From positions 1 through 32,148 of the forward strand of contig JALSIJ010000023.1 in NCBI GenBank assembly GCA_026981655.1: a stretch of DNA of 32,148 nucleotides. The letters run 5' to 3'. Source of the DNA: Rhizobiaceae bacterium. GTDB lineage: Bacteria; Pseudomonadota; Alphaproteobacteria; Rhizobiales; Rhizobiaceae. How positions within the stretch are numbered: position 1 is the stretch's first letter; each line of letters starts with the position of its first letter. Shown one piece after another: positions 10,241-17,916 of this stretch. Below the pieces are notes generated by a model that did no database searches, was not told the DNA's origin, and saw only the letters and a program-made list of their open reading frames with translations. A program made the position numbers and the translations under genes.

Positions 10241-10303
10241 TATCAAATTCCTGATTGGTTAAAACCGTCTAGGCCAATCTGCCATAAGGAGCAATATGAG
10301 CTA

Positions 10304-11131
10304 ATGCCATTGGATACAACAACCGCATTTGGAACCTATCATAAGCACCGGTTTCGTCGCCTGTTATGGGCAATATGTGATGCGCCACTATTCTCCGCTT
10401 CCTTGCGCCGCAAACTGCGCAAAAAATTCGCCCGCAAGCAACCGGGACCCTATGACGTTGAATTTGCCGGCATTAACTGGCGACTATATCCAGAGGAAAA
10501 TTATTGCGACCGCATTATCTTTGCCCGCAAAAAATTACCCGAAGCCGCCGAGCATGAGGCACTAATTCCCTATTTGAAAAAAGAGATGACCTTTGTTGAT
10601 ATAGGTGCGAATGTTGGCTCCTATTCACTGTTTGTTGACCGGCATACGGAAAATACCGCGCACATTCTGGCGCTCGAGCCGCATCCGAAAACCTTTCAGA
10701 AATTAAAATTCAATCTTCAAATCAACAATATTGAAAATGCCACTCCGCTACAGCTGGCCAGTGGGCCAGAACGCACCACTATGCAGCTCTGGTCAGATGG
10801 CGGCAGCAATATCGGCCATACTTCTGTTTTGAAAGAAGGCACCAGTAACGCAAAAATTTCGGTAGATGTCGACATGGTCCCGCTGCTCGATATTTTAAAA
10901 GACAATGAAATTGACAAAATCGACTTGCTAAAAATTGACATTGAAGGCTTTGAAGATCAAGTGCTAACGCCATTTTTCCAATCTGCTGATCAACAGGTCT
11001 GGCCGCGTCTGATTTTAATTGAAACCGCCCATCATGCATTGTGGAAATCTGATTTAATTAGCTGGATGAATAAGGCTGGCTATAAAACCGTTTTTGAAAC
11101 CAAGGAAAATCTACTTTTAGAGCGCCATTGA
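10304..11131 (+). CDS. FkbM family methyltransferase
   Basis: SAM-dependent methyltransferase of the FkbM family, 275 residues, presumably cytoplasmic. The SAM-binding motif FVDIGANVGSYSLF lies about 120 residues in. LALEPHPKTFQKLKFNL gives the acidic residue after strand 2, and IDLLKIDIEGFEDQVL is the family's hallmark. FkbM enzymes methylate hydroxyls of small molecules or glycans; the acceptor here is unknown. An upstream in-frame ATG at 10235 would overlap the divergent phosphatase start, so I prefer the ATG at 10304, which has AAGGAG at 10286-10291. A two-codon ORF (ATG AGC TAA, 10296-10304) overlaps this start by one base. Confidence 0.87.
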   Translation: MPLDTTTAFGTYHKHRFRRLLWAICDAPLFSASLRRKLRKKFARKQPGPYDVEFAGINWRLYPEENYCDRIIFARKKLPEAAEHEALIPYLKKEMTFVDIGANVGSYSLFVDRHTENTAHILALEPHPKTFQKLKFNLQINNIENATPLQLASGPERTTMQLWSDGGSNIGHTSVLKEGTSNAKISVDVDMVPLLDILKDNEIDKIDLLKIDIEGFEDQVLTPFFQSADQQVWPRLILIETAHHALWKSDLISWMNKAGYKTVFETKENLLLERH

Positions 11132-11137
11132 TTTTTT

Positions 11138-11204
11138 TGCTGCGGTGCAGCATTTTTTCCTTGCAATGCCGCATCGCAGCATATATATGAGTGCTAGCGC
11201 AGCA
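11138..11204. promoter_or_regulatory. Candidate PhaR operator cluster upstream of the phasin gene (first copy may also be a terminator)
   Basis: TGCTGCGGTGCAGCA at 11138-11152 is a perfect 6-bp dyad with a 3-bp spacer. An imperfect copy lies at 11167-11181 (TGCCGCATCGCAGCA) and a third, shorter one at 11192-11204 (TGCTAGCGCAGCA). PhaR of Paracoccus and relatives is known to bind CTGC-N3/4-GCAG type sites before phasin and phaR genes, which is exactly this pattern. The first copy is flanked by T runs on both sides, so it could also terminate the FkbM transcript. Confidence 0.65.
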
Positions 11205-11261
11205 ATCCTCCCAAGTTGCCCTAACTAACAACACTCCTGCGATTTACAAGGAATTAGAACA

Positions 11262-11690
11262 ATGGCCAAAGCAAACGATTTTACCCAGGATTTCACCAAA
11301 GCATTTGAAAACATGTTTTCCGCACTTCCAACCGACATGAAAACATTCACCGATGCTTTTCAAAATGGCGCAGAGCTCTCTGGCAAAATGGCAAAAATTG
11401 CCCTTAATGCCGCGGAAAAAAACGCTGAACTGACACAAGCCTGGACCAAAGATACTTTAGGCAAGCTGGAAGCTGCCACCGAAGTACAAAAAGATCCTTC
11501 CGATTATTCGAAACTTGTTTCTGACATTGCCTCCTCCCAGGCACAATCCGCTCCTGAGCATATTGCGGCATTCGCAGAAGTTGCGAAAAAAGCTCAAATG
11601 GACACGGTTGAACTGATGCTTACTGCTGGTAAAGATGTCAGCAAAGAAGCCGCAAACGTGGTCAAGAAAGCAACCAAAAAAGCCGCATAG
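11262..11690 (+). CDS. phaP: Phasin family protein (PHA granule-associated)
   Basis: Phasins coat intracellular polyhydroxyalkanoate granules and control their size and number. This one has 142 residues, typical of the family: an amphipathic, helix-rich protein with no Cys and no Trp apart from one in TQAWTKDTL. Its N-terminus is DFTQDFTKAFENMF and its C-terminus is a lysine/alanine tail (VVKKATKKAA), as is common in phasins. The ribosome-binding site AAGGAA lies about 10 bp before the ATG. Candidate PhaR sites upstream and the phaR gene downstream fit the classic circuit in which free PhaR represses phaP until granules titrate it away. Which PHA is stored cannot be told, since no synthase gene is in the window. 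Confidence 0.85.
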   Translation: MAKANDFTQDFTKAFENMFSALPTDMKTFTDAFQNGAELSGKMAKIALNAAEKNAELTQAWTKDTLGKLEAATEVQKDPSDYSKLVSDIASSQAQSAPEHIAAFAEVAKKAQMDTVELMLTAGKDVSKEAANVVKKATKKAA

Positions 11691-11730
11691 TTTTTAACGG
11701 GGTTTACCCCAATTGCTTTCAAAAAATTCA

Positions 11731-11757
11731 GGGTGGGCTTTGGCCCGCCCTTTTTTG
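11731..11757 (+). terminator. Rho-independent terminator after the phasin gene
   Basis: GGGTGGGC, a four-base loop TTTG, GCCCGCCC, then six T. The stem is 8 bp with one T/G pair. It sits 40 bp after the phasin stop and separates the highly expressed phasin message from phaR. Confidence 0.85.
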
Positions 11758-11760
11758 TAC

Positions 11761-11790
11761 CCAAATTCCTTGCGCTGTTCTGGAATTTGG
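11761..11790. repeat. Perfect 9-bp inverted repeat in the phaR leader
   Basis: CCAAATTCC (11761-11769) and GGAATTTGG (11782-11790) form perfect arms around 12 bp. It lies right after the phasin terminator and about 40 bp before the phaR start. It does not resemble the CTGC/GCAG sites upstream of phaP. It could be an operator for another regulator or an mRNA stem-loop. Confidence 0.5.
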
Positions 11791-11830
11791 ACCTATTAAG
11801 AGATTGACACATTTTAAAATGGATACGCCA

Positions 11831-12409
11831 ATGAGCGATACGGATCAGACAATCATTATTAAGCGTTATGCCAGTCGCCGTCTTTATAACAGCGATACCA
11901 GCGAATATGTGACACTGGAAGAAATTGCCGCACTCATTCGTCAGGGCAAAGATATTCAGATTATTGATAGCAAAACCGGTGATGATCTTACGCGTCAGTT
12001 TCTTATGCAGATTATAACCGAGCAGGAAACTGGCAGCGAAAGCGTATTGCCGCTGAATGTGTTGATGGATGTTGTGCGTTCCTATAGCGACCAAACCGGC
12101 AGCGTTGTACCTGACTTCCTTTCAAAATCTTTTGAAATGCTGAAATCCCAGCAAGAGGAAATGATTTCTTCACTGCAAAAAAATGCGCCTGCGGCCGTAA
12201 ATCCAATGGAAATATTTGGGCTTGAAAGCTGGCAAAAGGCCCAATCTGCGATCATGAATTCAACACTTGGTTCCTGGGGACTTAATCCTACTCAGGAAGA
12301 TGAACCGGCAACAGACGTGCCGGTTCCAGAAGCAGATCAAAAAGAAATAGAATTGGCCGAAATTAAACAACAACTTGCAGCCATGCAGGAAAAGCTGAAA
12401 AACCTGTAG
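11831..12409 (+). CDS. phaR: PHA synthesis repressor PhaR
   Basis: Transcriptional regulator of polyhydroxyalkanoate accumulation, 192 residues. The N-terminal DNA-binding domain shows the diagnostic IIIKRYASRRLYNSDTSEYV and is followed by the PHB-accumulation regulatory domain (ITEQETGSESVLPLNVLMDV). The C-terminal part is acidic and ends in a short predicted coiled coil (ELAEIKQQLAAMQEKLKNL). PhaR is known to bind both DNA and PHA granules. The start chosen is the ATG at 11831, matching the short N-termini of relatives; in-frame TTG at 11804 and ATG at 11819 would add 9 or 4 residues. Glycerate kinase follows after 10 bp, so the two are probably co-transcribed. Confidence 0.93.
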   Translation: MSDTDQTIIIKRYASRRLYNSDTSEYVTLEEIAALIRQGKDIQIIDSKTGDDLTRQFLMQIITEQETGSESVLPLNVLMDVVRSYSDQTGSVVPDFLSKSFEMLKSQQEEMISSLQKNAPAAVNPMEIFGLESWQKAQSAIMNSTLGSWGLNPTQEDEPATDVPVPEADQKEIELAEIKQQLAAMQEKLKNL

Positions 12410-12419
12410 AGGCAGGAGC

Positions 12420-13724
12420 ATGCCACAAGAATTATCAGCCCAACAAAACCCGCAGGAATTTTTAGGCAAGCTGTTTGAAAAAGCGGTTGCGGCCGCCGAC
12501 CCCGCCCATTGTCTGCAAACATATTTGCCCGCACCGCCAAAGGGCCGCACCATTGTTATTGGAGCCGGCAAGGCGGCGGCATCTATGGCGCGGGCCGTTG
12601 AAGATAATTGGCCGGGCGCGCTCACCGGTCTGGTTGTAACCCGCTATCAGCACGGCTTAGATTGCAACCGCATTGAGGTTGTGGAAGCAGCCCACCCGGT
12701 GCCCGACCAAAAAGGCATCGATGCCGCCAGTCGCATTTTGGCAATGGTTGAAAACCTTTCCGCCGATGATCTGGTTCTATGCCTGATTTCCGGCGGCGGT
12801 TCGGCCCTTTTATCTATTCCTGCACCCGGCATTACCCTGATAGAAAAACAGGATATTAATCGCCAATTGCTGAAATCCGGCGCACCGATTGATGCGATGA
12901 ACACAGTTCGAAAACACCTCTCAGCCATCAAGGGTGGACGCTTGGCCAAAGCCGCGTTTCCTGCCCGCATTGTGACCCTGGCCATATCTGATGTGCCGGG
13001 TGATGATCCGGCAATCATCGCCTCCGGCCCAACGGTTTTTGATCAATCCACCCCGCAAGATGCCTATGATATTTTGCAAGAATACAAGATTGATCTACCT
13101 GAAAGTATTGAAAAGCACCTGACCGGTGAAACTGCGGCGCTAATTTCCAATCAAGCACATCCGGAAAACACCTACCAATTAATTGCAACGCCGCAATCTT
13201 CATTAGAAGCTGCGGCACAATATTGTCTTGATCATAAAATCCGACCGCTCATATTGGGGGATGCCATTGAGGGTGAAGCCCGTGTGGTTGCCCGGCAAAT
13301 GGCAGACTTCATCCGCAGTTTTATTGCCAATGATCTAAGCGGCGGCTGGCCGGTGGCGATCCTTTCCGGCGGGGAAACAACTGTTACGCTAAAGGGCAAT
13401 GGGCGCGGTGGGCGAAATGCGGAATATCTGCTGGCGCTGGGGCTGGCCCTTGACCACACGCCAGATATTTATTCCATCGCCTGCGATACGGACGGTATTG
13501 ACGGCAGCGAGGATAATGCCGGTGCCCGTTTTGGGCCAGACACCTTGGAACGGGCAAAATCACTTAATATCAACCCGCTCGCGATGCTTGATAATAATGA
13601 TGGTTATGGTTTTTTTGAAAAACTGGACGCGCTTATTTTCACCGGTCCAACCCGTACCAATGTCAATGATTTCAGGGCGACATATATTACCCGTTCACGT
13701 GCGCGAGCCTGCCCTCGGGTTTGA
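12420..13724 (+). CDS. Glycerate 2-kinase (DUF4147/MOFRL type) with altered C-terminus
   Basis: ATP-dependent glycerate kinase of the TtuD/GckA class, which feeds glycerate into central metabolism as 2-phosphoglycerate; 434 residues. Visible are the N-terminal IVIGAGKAAASMA, the glycine-rich CLISGGGSALLSIPAPG, ISDVPGDDPAIIASGPT, and the C-terminal MOFRL region (ILSGGETTVTLKGNGRGGRN, DTDGIDGS, GPTRTNVNDFRA). Relatives normally end a few residues after NVNDFR (NDFRAILI). Here the frame runs on through TYITRSRARACPRV, encoded in the start of a REP-like hairpin cluster, so the native terminus was probably replaced. The start has a strong site (AGGCAGGAG) 10 bp after phaR. Confidence 0.9.
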   Translation: MPQELSAQQNPQEFLGKLFEKAVAAADPAHCLQTYLPAPPKGRTIVIGAGKAAASMARAVEDNWPGALTGLVVTRYQHGLDCNRIEVVEAAHPVPDQKGIDAASRILAMVENLSADDLVLCLISGGGSALLSIPAPGITLIEKQDINRQLLKSGAPIDAMNTVRKHLSAIKGGRLAKAAFPARIVTLAISDVPGDDPAIIASGPTVFDQSTPQDAYDILQEYKIDLPESIEKHLTGETAALISNQAHPENTYQLIATPQSSLEAAAQYCLDHKIRPLILGDAIEGEARVVARQMADFIRSFIANDLSGGWPVAILSGGETTVTLKGNGRGGRNAEYLLALGLALDHTPDIYSIACDTDGIDGSEDNAGARFGPDTLERAKSLNINPLAMLDNNDGYGFFEKLDALIFTGPTRTNVNDFRATYITRSRARACPRV

Positions 13725-13791
13725 CCCGATGGGTGAAGCGCGAAGCGCCTCCTGAGTTTATCGAATGGGGCTGAGCAATGGCAAAGCCATT
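13715..13791. repeat. REP-like cluster of three small hairpins
   Basis: Three stem-loops lie within 77 bp: TCGGGT/ACCCGA at 13715-13729, GCGC/GCGC at 13738-13748 and AATGGC/GCCATT at 13777-13791. Between them is CTGAGTTTATCGAAT, which resembles dispersed palindromic repeats seen in many proteobacterial genomes. The cluster starts inside the last codons of the glycerate kinase gene and ends 20 bp before the convergent dehydrogenase stop. Copy number in the genome cannot be seen here. Confidence 0.55.
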
Positions 13792-13810
13792 TGCGTGAGC
13801 GAAACAAAAA

Positions 13811-14692
13811 TCATCTCGTTGGCACTGGTTCATCACCCTGATAATCATAAAAACCACGGCCGGTTTTCTTACCAAGCCATCCGGCCTCCACATATTTTAC
13901 CAGAAGCGGGCAGGGGCGATATTTCGGATCAGCCATTCCTTCATGCAACACCTGCATGACCGAAAGGCAGGTATCAAGGCCAATAAAATCGGCCAGTTGC
14001 AGCGGCCCCATCGGGTGATTGGCACCAAGATGCATAGCTGTATCAATAGCTGCTACACCGCCCACACCTTCATATAGGGTATAAATAGCCTCATTGATCA
14101 TCGGCATTAAAATGCGGTTGACCATGAAGCCCGGAAAATCCTCCGATACGGCGGTTTTCTTGCCAAGTGCATTGACGAAATCCCGCGAGGTTTCAAAAGT
14201 CGTATCATCTGTCGCAATGCCACGCACAAGTTCAACCAGCTGCATTAAAGGTACGGGGTTCATAAAATGAATGCCGATAAACTGTTCCGGCCGGTCGGTG
14301 GTAGAGGCAAGTCTGGTAATCGACAGGGATGATGTATTGGTGGCCAATATCGCTTTGGGGTTAAGCACCGGGCATAATTTAGCGTAGATCGCTTTTTTAA
14401 TGTCCTCATTTTCGGTTGCCGCTTCAACCACCAGATCAACGCCGCCAATTTCCTCCATACTCAATGCTGGCTTCACTCGCGCTTGCGCCGCTTTGCATTC
14501 AGCCTCGGTAATTTTTCCAGCGGCAATCTGCCGGGCGAGGTTGCCGTTGATTGTGGCAATTCCAGATTGAATAAGATCTTCACTGACATCCTGCACCAGC
14601 ACGTTCAGGCCGGAGAGAGCACATACATGGGTTATGCCGCTGCCCATCTGACCGGCACCAATAACGCCGACGCTCTTGATTCCATTGCTCAT
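13811..14692 (-). CDS. hbdA: 3-hydroxybutyryl-CoA dehydrogenase
   Basis: Soluble NAD(P)-dependent 3-hydroxyacyl-CoA dehydrogenase, 293 residues, the usual single-function length. It interconverts 3-hydroxybutyryl-CoA and acetoacetyl-CoA. The N-terminus has GAGQMGSGI (residues 12-20), LATNTSSLSIT the conserved Asn and Ser, FIGIHFMNPVPLMQLVE the catalytic His142, and PGFMVNRILMPMINEAI leads into the C-terminal domain. The C-terminus KTGRGFYDYQGDEPVPTR is normal. It lies 120 bp downstream of etfA on the same strand, a common partnership in acyl-CoA oxidation, with a terminator-like hairpin between them. The ribosome-binding site is GGAAAG. Confidence 0.94.
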   Translation of the reverse strand: MSNGIKSVGVIGAGQMGSGITHVCALSGLNVLVQDVSEDLIQSGIATINGNLARQIAAGKITEAECKAAQARVKPALSMEEIGGVDLVVEAATENEDIKKAIYAKLCPVLNPKAILATNTSSLSITRLASTTDRPEQFIGIHFMNPVPLMQLVELVRGIATDDTTFETSRDFVNALGKKTAVSEDFPGFMVNRILMPMINEAIYTLYEGVGGVAAIDTAMHLGANHPMGPLQLADFIGLDTCLSVMQVLHEGMADPKYRPCPLLVKYVEAGWLGKKTGRGFYDYQGDEPVPTR

Positions 14693-14714
14693 AAATCAGT
14701 CGCTTTCCATAACT

Positions 14715-14746
14715 CAAAAAAATAGCCGGGAAATTTCCCGACTATC
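14715..14746 (-). terminator. Terminator hairpin between etfA and hbdA
   Basis: On the minus strand a 12-bp stem (one mismatch, core CGGGAAATTTCCCG, 14727-14740) is followed by seven T. It lies about 70 bp after the etfA stop and only 22 bp before the hbdA start, so it would end most etfBA transcripts and leave hbdA to read-through or to a promoter overlapping the hairpin. Confidence 0.75.
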
Positions 14747-14812
14747 ATAACATTGATTGGCCCTAGGTCATAGACTCACAAACAGCTTCTAAATGGCACC
14801 AGTGACCCGAAG

Positions 14813-15745
14813 TCAGCCCAGTTCTTTTTCAAACTCCGGCAAAGCCACAAAAAGGTCGGCCACAAGGCCATAATCCGCAACCTGAAAAATTGGCGCATCC
14901 TCATCCTTGTTAATCGCCACGATGACTTTGGAATCTTTCATTCCGGCCAGATGCTGGATCGCCCCGGAAATGCCGCAGGCAATATAAAGATCAGGCGCCA
15001 CCACTTTACCGGTCTGTCCGACCTGCCAGTCATTCGGCGCATAACCCGCATCAACCGCTGCACGTGATGCACCAACCGCTGCACCAAGTTTATCGGCAAC
15101 CGGTAAAATGACCTCATTGAATTTCTCTTTAGAACCAAGTGCACGGCCACCGGAAATAATAATCCGGGCCGATGTAAGCTCTGGGCGATCACTGCTGGAA
15201 AGTGCCGCACTGACAAATTTGGAAAGGCCAGGGTTTTCCGCCGCGGAAACGCTTTCAACCGAGGCGGAACCACCTTCACCGGCAGCGGTAAAACCAGCAG
15301 TTCTAACTGTGATGACCTTTTTGGCCTCACCAGATTTCACCGTCTGCAGGGCATTACCGGCATAAATTGGACGCTCAAACGTATCAGCCGCCTTAACGGT
15401 AACAATATCAGAGATTTGCATGACATCGAGAAGGGCCGCCACCCGCGGCATGATGTTTTTGCCATTGGAGGTCGCAGGCGCAAGCAAAACATCATATTCA
15501 CCGGCAAGGCTAACAATCAGCGCCGCCATCGGCTCAGCCAGTTGGTTTTCCAGATCATCGCTTTCGCAAAGCAGAACCTTTGCAGAACCATCAACTTTGG
15601 CAGCTGTATCAGCAATGCCAGCGCAACCTTTGCCAGCAACCAGAATATGCACATCGCCACCAATTTCGCTGGCTGCACTCATTGCCTTGTGGGTCTGGTC
15701 GCTCAGAGTTTCATTGTCATGTTCTGCAACAAGAAGAATTGTCAT
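14813..15745 (-). CDS. etfA: Electron transfer flavoprotein alpha subunit
   Basis: FAD-binding alpha subunit of ETF, 310 residues, family-typical. ETF collects electrons from acyl-CoA and related dehydrogenases and passes them to ETF-ubiquinone oxidoreductase. The N-terminal domain opens with [15 protein letters not shown]. The C-terminal FAD domain shows [13 protein letters not shown], the segment [47 protein letters not shown] and [18 protein letters not shown], all hallmarks of EtfA. The start has GAGGAAAA upstream. It follows etfB by 39 bp on the same strand. Confidence 0.97.
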   Translation of the reverse strand: MTILLVAEHDNETLSDQTHKAMSAASEIGGDVHILVAGKGCAGIADTAAKVDGSAKVLLCESDDLENQLAEPMAALIVSLAGEYDVLLAPATSNGKNIMPRVAALLDVMQISDIVTVKAADTFERPIYAGNALQTVKSGEAKKVITVRTAGFTAAGEGGSASVESVSAAENPGLSKFVSAALSSSDRPELTSARIIISGGRALGSKEKFNEVILPVADKLGAAVGASRAAVDAGYAPNDWQVGQTGKVVAPDLYIACGISGAIQHLAGMKDSKVIVAINKDEDAPIFQVADYGLVADLFVALPEFEKELG

Positions 15746-15784
15746 TAAATTTTCCTCAATCTAAGAATTTCGAAATCCTGTGCG

Positions 15785-16534
15785 TTACAGAACGCCAGCT
15801 TCATTTTTAAGTTTGTCAACCAGTTCGGCCGCAGACCCCACAATCACACCAGCCTTGCGTGTTGGTGGCTCAACCGTTTCAATAATGGTCAAGCGCGGTG
15901 TAATATCAACGCCGTAATCATCCGGTGTTTTCATATCAAGCGGCTTTTTCTTTGCTTTCATGATATTCGGCAGCGATGCATAGCGCGGCTCATTGAGGCG
16001 CAAATCGGTGGTCAAAACCGTGGGCAGCGATACTTCCAGGGTTTGCAACCCGCCATCAACTTCACGGGTAACATTGGCCTTATCGCCATTGATTTCCAAC
16101 TTGGATGCAAATGTCGATTGGCTCCAGCCTAAAAGAGCTGCCAGCATCTGACCGGTCTGGTTGCAATCATCATCAATGGCCTGTTTGCCGACAATCACCA
16201 ATTGCGGCTGCTCATCGGCAACGATTTTCTGTAGAATTTTAGCAATTGCCAACGGTTCAACCAATTCATCAGTTTGAACCAGAATGCCCCGATCAGCCCC
16301 CATCGCCAAACCGGTACGGATTGTTTCCTGCGCTTTTTGTGGCCCGATTGAAACAATAATCACTTCGCTTGCAGTGCCAGCTTCACGAAGCCGTAAGGCC
16401 TCTTCAACCGAGATTTCATCAAACGGGTTCATCGACATTTTTACATTGGTCAGCTCAACGCCGGATCCGTCAGATTTTACCCGGATTTTTACGTTGTAAT
16501 CCACCACCCGTTTAACAGGCACAAGAATTTTCAT
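15785..16534 (-). CDS. etfB: Electron transfer flavoprotein beta subunit
   Basis: AMP-binding beta subunit of ETF, 249 residues. It starts [19 protein letters not shown], then has [17 protein letters not shown] and the conserved [19 protein letters not shown] with LAALLGW. The recognition-loop region follows the [20 protein letters not shown] segment typical of EtfB. The start has an excellent AGGAGGC site. etfB-etfA order, spacing and strand are standard. Confidence 0.97.
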   Translation of the reverse strand: MKILVPVKRVVDYNVKIRVKSDGSGVELTNVKMSMNPFDEISVEEALRLREAGTASEVIIVSIGPQKAQETIRTGLAMGADRGILVQTDELVEPLAIAKILQKIVADEQPQLVIVGKQAIDDDCNQTGQMLAALLGWSQSTFASKLEINGDKANVTREVDGGLQTLEVSLPTVLTTDLRLNEPRYASLPNIMKAKKKPLDMKTPDDYGVDITPRLTIIETVEPPTRKAGVIVGSAAELVDKLKNEAGVL

Positions 16535-16721
16535 CGGCTTTAGCCTCCTGCGAATTTATCAATAGGCGGGGCCAATCGCTGCCCCGGTCTGCGTAATATC
16601 TCGGACCTGAACTTCATGAATTCAGGAGATAATCGGCCTTAGCGCCAATTTTTACGGAATGCAATGCTGTCGCAGTCAACAAGGCATTATTATTTGCCTC
16701 TACCGGTAATTTTATACGTTC
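16535..16721. promoter_or_regulatory. etfBA upstream region with two hairpins
   Basis: No ORF supported. A perfect 6-bp stem CGGGGC/GCCCCG with an 8-base loop lies at 16567-16586, and CCTGAA/TTCAGG arms at 16606-16626. Neither is followed by a T run on the minus strand, so they are more likely leader structures or operators than terminators. The promoter of etfBA should lie here, as zur upstream ends at 16722. Confidence 0.4.
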
Positions 16722-17111
16722 TCAACCCTTGCAAGGCTTGCAGATACCGCGAAGTTCGATCGTGGTTTTCTCAGCCAAAAACCCGTTATCATCTTCCCAA
16801 TCCTTCAATTGTCGGGAAATTTTTTCACCGGCAAATTCAATGACATCACCGCAGGTTTCACAAATTGCAAAACCCGTTACCGTGTGAGAAACACAATCAG
16901 GGTCACGACAGGCAATATAGGCATTCAGGCTTTCTAGACGATGGATCAAGCCAGTTTTCAAAAGCTTTTCCAACGCCCGGTAGACCTGCGGCGGCGCCTG
17001 CATACCCTCATCACGAAGATCATCCAGTATGGAATAGGCGCTCAACGGGCCATCTGCCCTGGATAAGGTATCCAAAACCAATGCCTGATTTTTGGTTAGT
17101 GCCTTACCCAT
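16722..17111 (-). CDS. zur: Zinc uptake regulator Zur (Fur family)
   Basis: Fur-family repressor, 129 residues. With Zn bound it represses zinc uptake genes. The N-terminal winged helix has ALTKNQALVLDTLSRAD and the recognition region APPQVYRALEKLLKTGLIHRL. The dimerisation domain has YIACRDPDCVSHTV and FAICETCGDVIEF, and the C-terminus ICKPCKG; the CxxC pairs form the structural zinc site. I start it at the ATG at 17111, which overlaps the znuB stop by 8 bp (ATGGGTAA). A longer frame from 17237 would add a non-conserved extension inside znuB. It is the last gene of znuC-znuB-zur, so it shares control by the Zur boxes upstream of znuC. Confidence 0.92.
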   Translation of the reverse strand: MGKALTKNQALVLDTLSRADGPLSAYSILDDLRDEGMQAPPQVYRALEKLLKTGLIHRLESLNAYIACRDPDCVSHTVTGFAICETCGDVIEFAGEKISRQLKDWEDDNGFLAEKTTIELRGICKPCKG

Positions 17112-17916
17112 GTTTTTTGCTCCATTTTTGAATAAACAGACTGGTAAACAAGCTAACAACAAATAAGCAGGCCGCCGCAACCACAATTGAAGGACCGGAA
17201 GGCGTATCAAAGGCGAGCGAACCGGAAAGCCCGCCAATCACCGCACCCGAACCCAAAATAGATGCCAGGATAGCCATTTGTTCCGGGCTGCGCGCCATAT
17301 GCCGGGCGCTGGCGGCGGGAATAATCAGCAAAGCAGTAATAAGCAAAACGCCAACAATTTTCATTGAGATGGAAATCACCAGCGCCATCAGCATCATGAA
17401 AATAATATTGGCTCTATCAGGGTGCATACCTTCGGCCTCTGCCAGTTCGACATTAACGGTTGCTGCAAAAATCTGTCGCCAGAACCAGATCAGGGTAATG
17501 AGGATAATTGCCCCGCCGCCAAAAATAATCCCAATATCCAGTTTTGATACCGCAAGAATATCGCCAAACAACAACCCCATAAGGTCGACACGCGCCTGCG
17601 TTAAAAACGCCAGACAAACAAGCCCCAATGCAAGGGCCGAATGTGACAAAAGCCCGAGCAATGCATCGGATGACAGCCCACCACGCTTTTGCAGCAATAA
17701 CATTAAAGCAGCGACCACCGCCGAGGTGGCAAAGACCGCAATTGTGATATTAATTTCAAACAGCAGAGAGAGCGCCACGCCCAACAGGGCCGCATGCGCA
17801 AGCGTATCACCAAAATAGGCAAGCCTGCGCCAGATGATAAAGCACCCCAGGGGACCGGCTACAAGCGCCACCCCGATACCGGCAACCAGCGCACGGACAA
17901 AAAAATCATCAAGCAT
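17104..17916 (-). CDS. znuB: Zinc ABC transporter permease ZnuB
   Basis: Inner-membrane permease of the high-affinity zinc importer (ABC-3 family), 270 residues, about eight hydrophobic helices. Early on it has GPLGCFIIWRRLAYFGDTLAHAALLGVAL, here quoted in two overlapping family motifs: WRRLAYFGDTLAHAALLG and GVALSLLF. Later come LAEAEGMHPDRANI and LLIIPAASARHMARSPEQM. I chose the ATG at 17916, which has GGGGGAG six bases upstream and overlaps the znuC end by 8 bp; upstream in-frame ATGs at 17922 and 17931 are possible. It sits between znuC and zur. Confidence 0.92.
   Translation of the reverse strand: MLDDFFVRALVAGIGVALVAGPLGCFIIWRRLAYFGDTLAHAALLGVALSLLFEINITIAVFATSAVVAALMLLLQKRGGLSSDALLGLLSHSALALGLVCLAFLTQARVDLMGLLFGDILAVSKLDIGIIFGGGAIILITLIWFWRQIFAATVNVELAEAEGMHPDRANIIFMMLMALVISISMKIVGVLLITALLIIPAASARHMARSPEQMAILASILGSGAVIGGLSGSLAFDTPSGPSIVVAAACLFVVSLFTSLFIQKWSKKHG

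Noticed and set aside
10235-10303. Upstream ATG for the FkbM methyltransferase
   Set aside because: It would overlap the start of the divergent phosphatase gene and lacks a ribosome-binding site, whereas AAGGAG precedes the later ATG.
16722-17237. 171-residue version of Zur
   Set aside because: The extra 42 residues lie inside znuB in another frame and do not look like a Fur-family N-terminus; the ATG at 17111 overlaps the znuB stop and begins the conserved domain.
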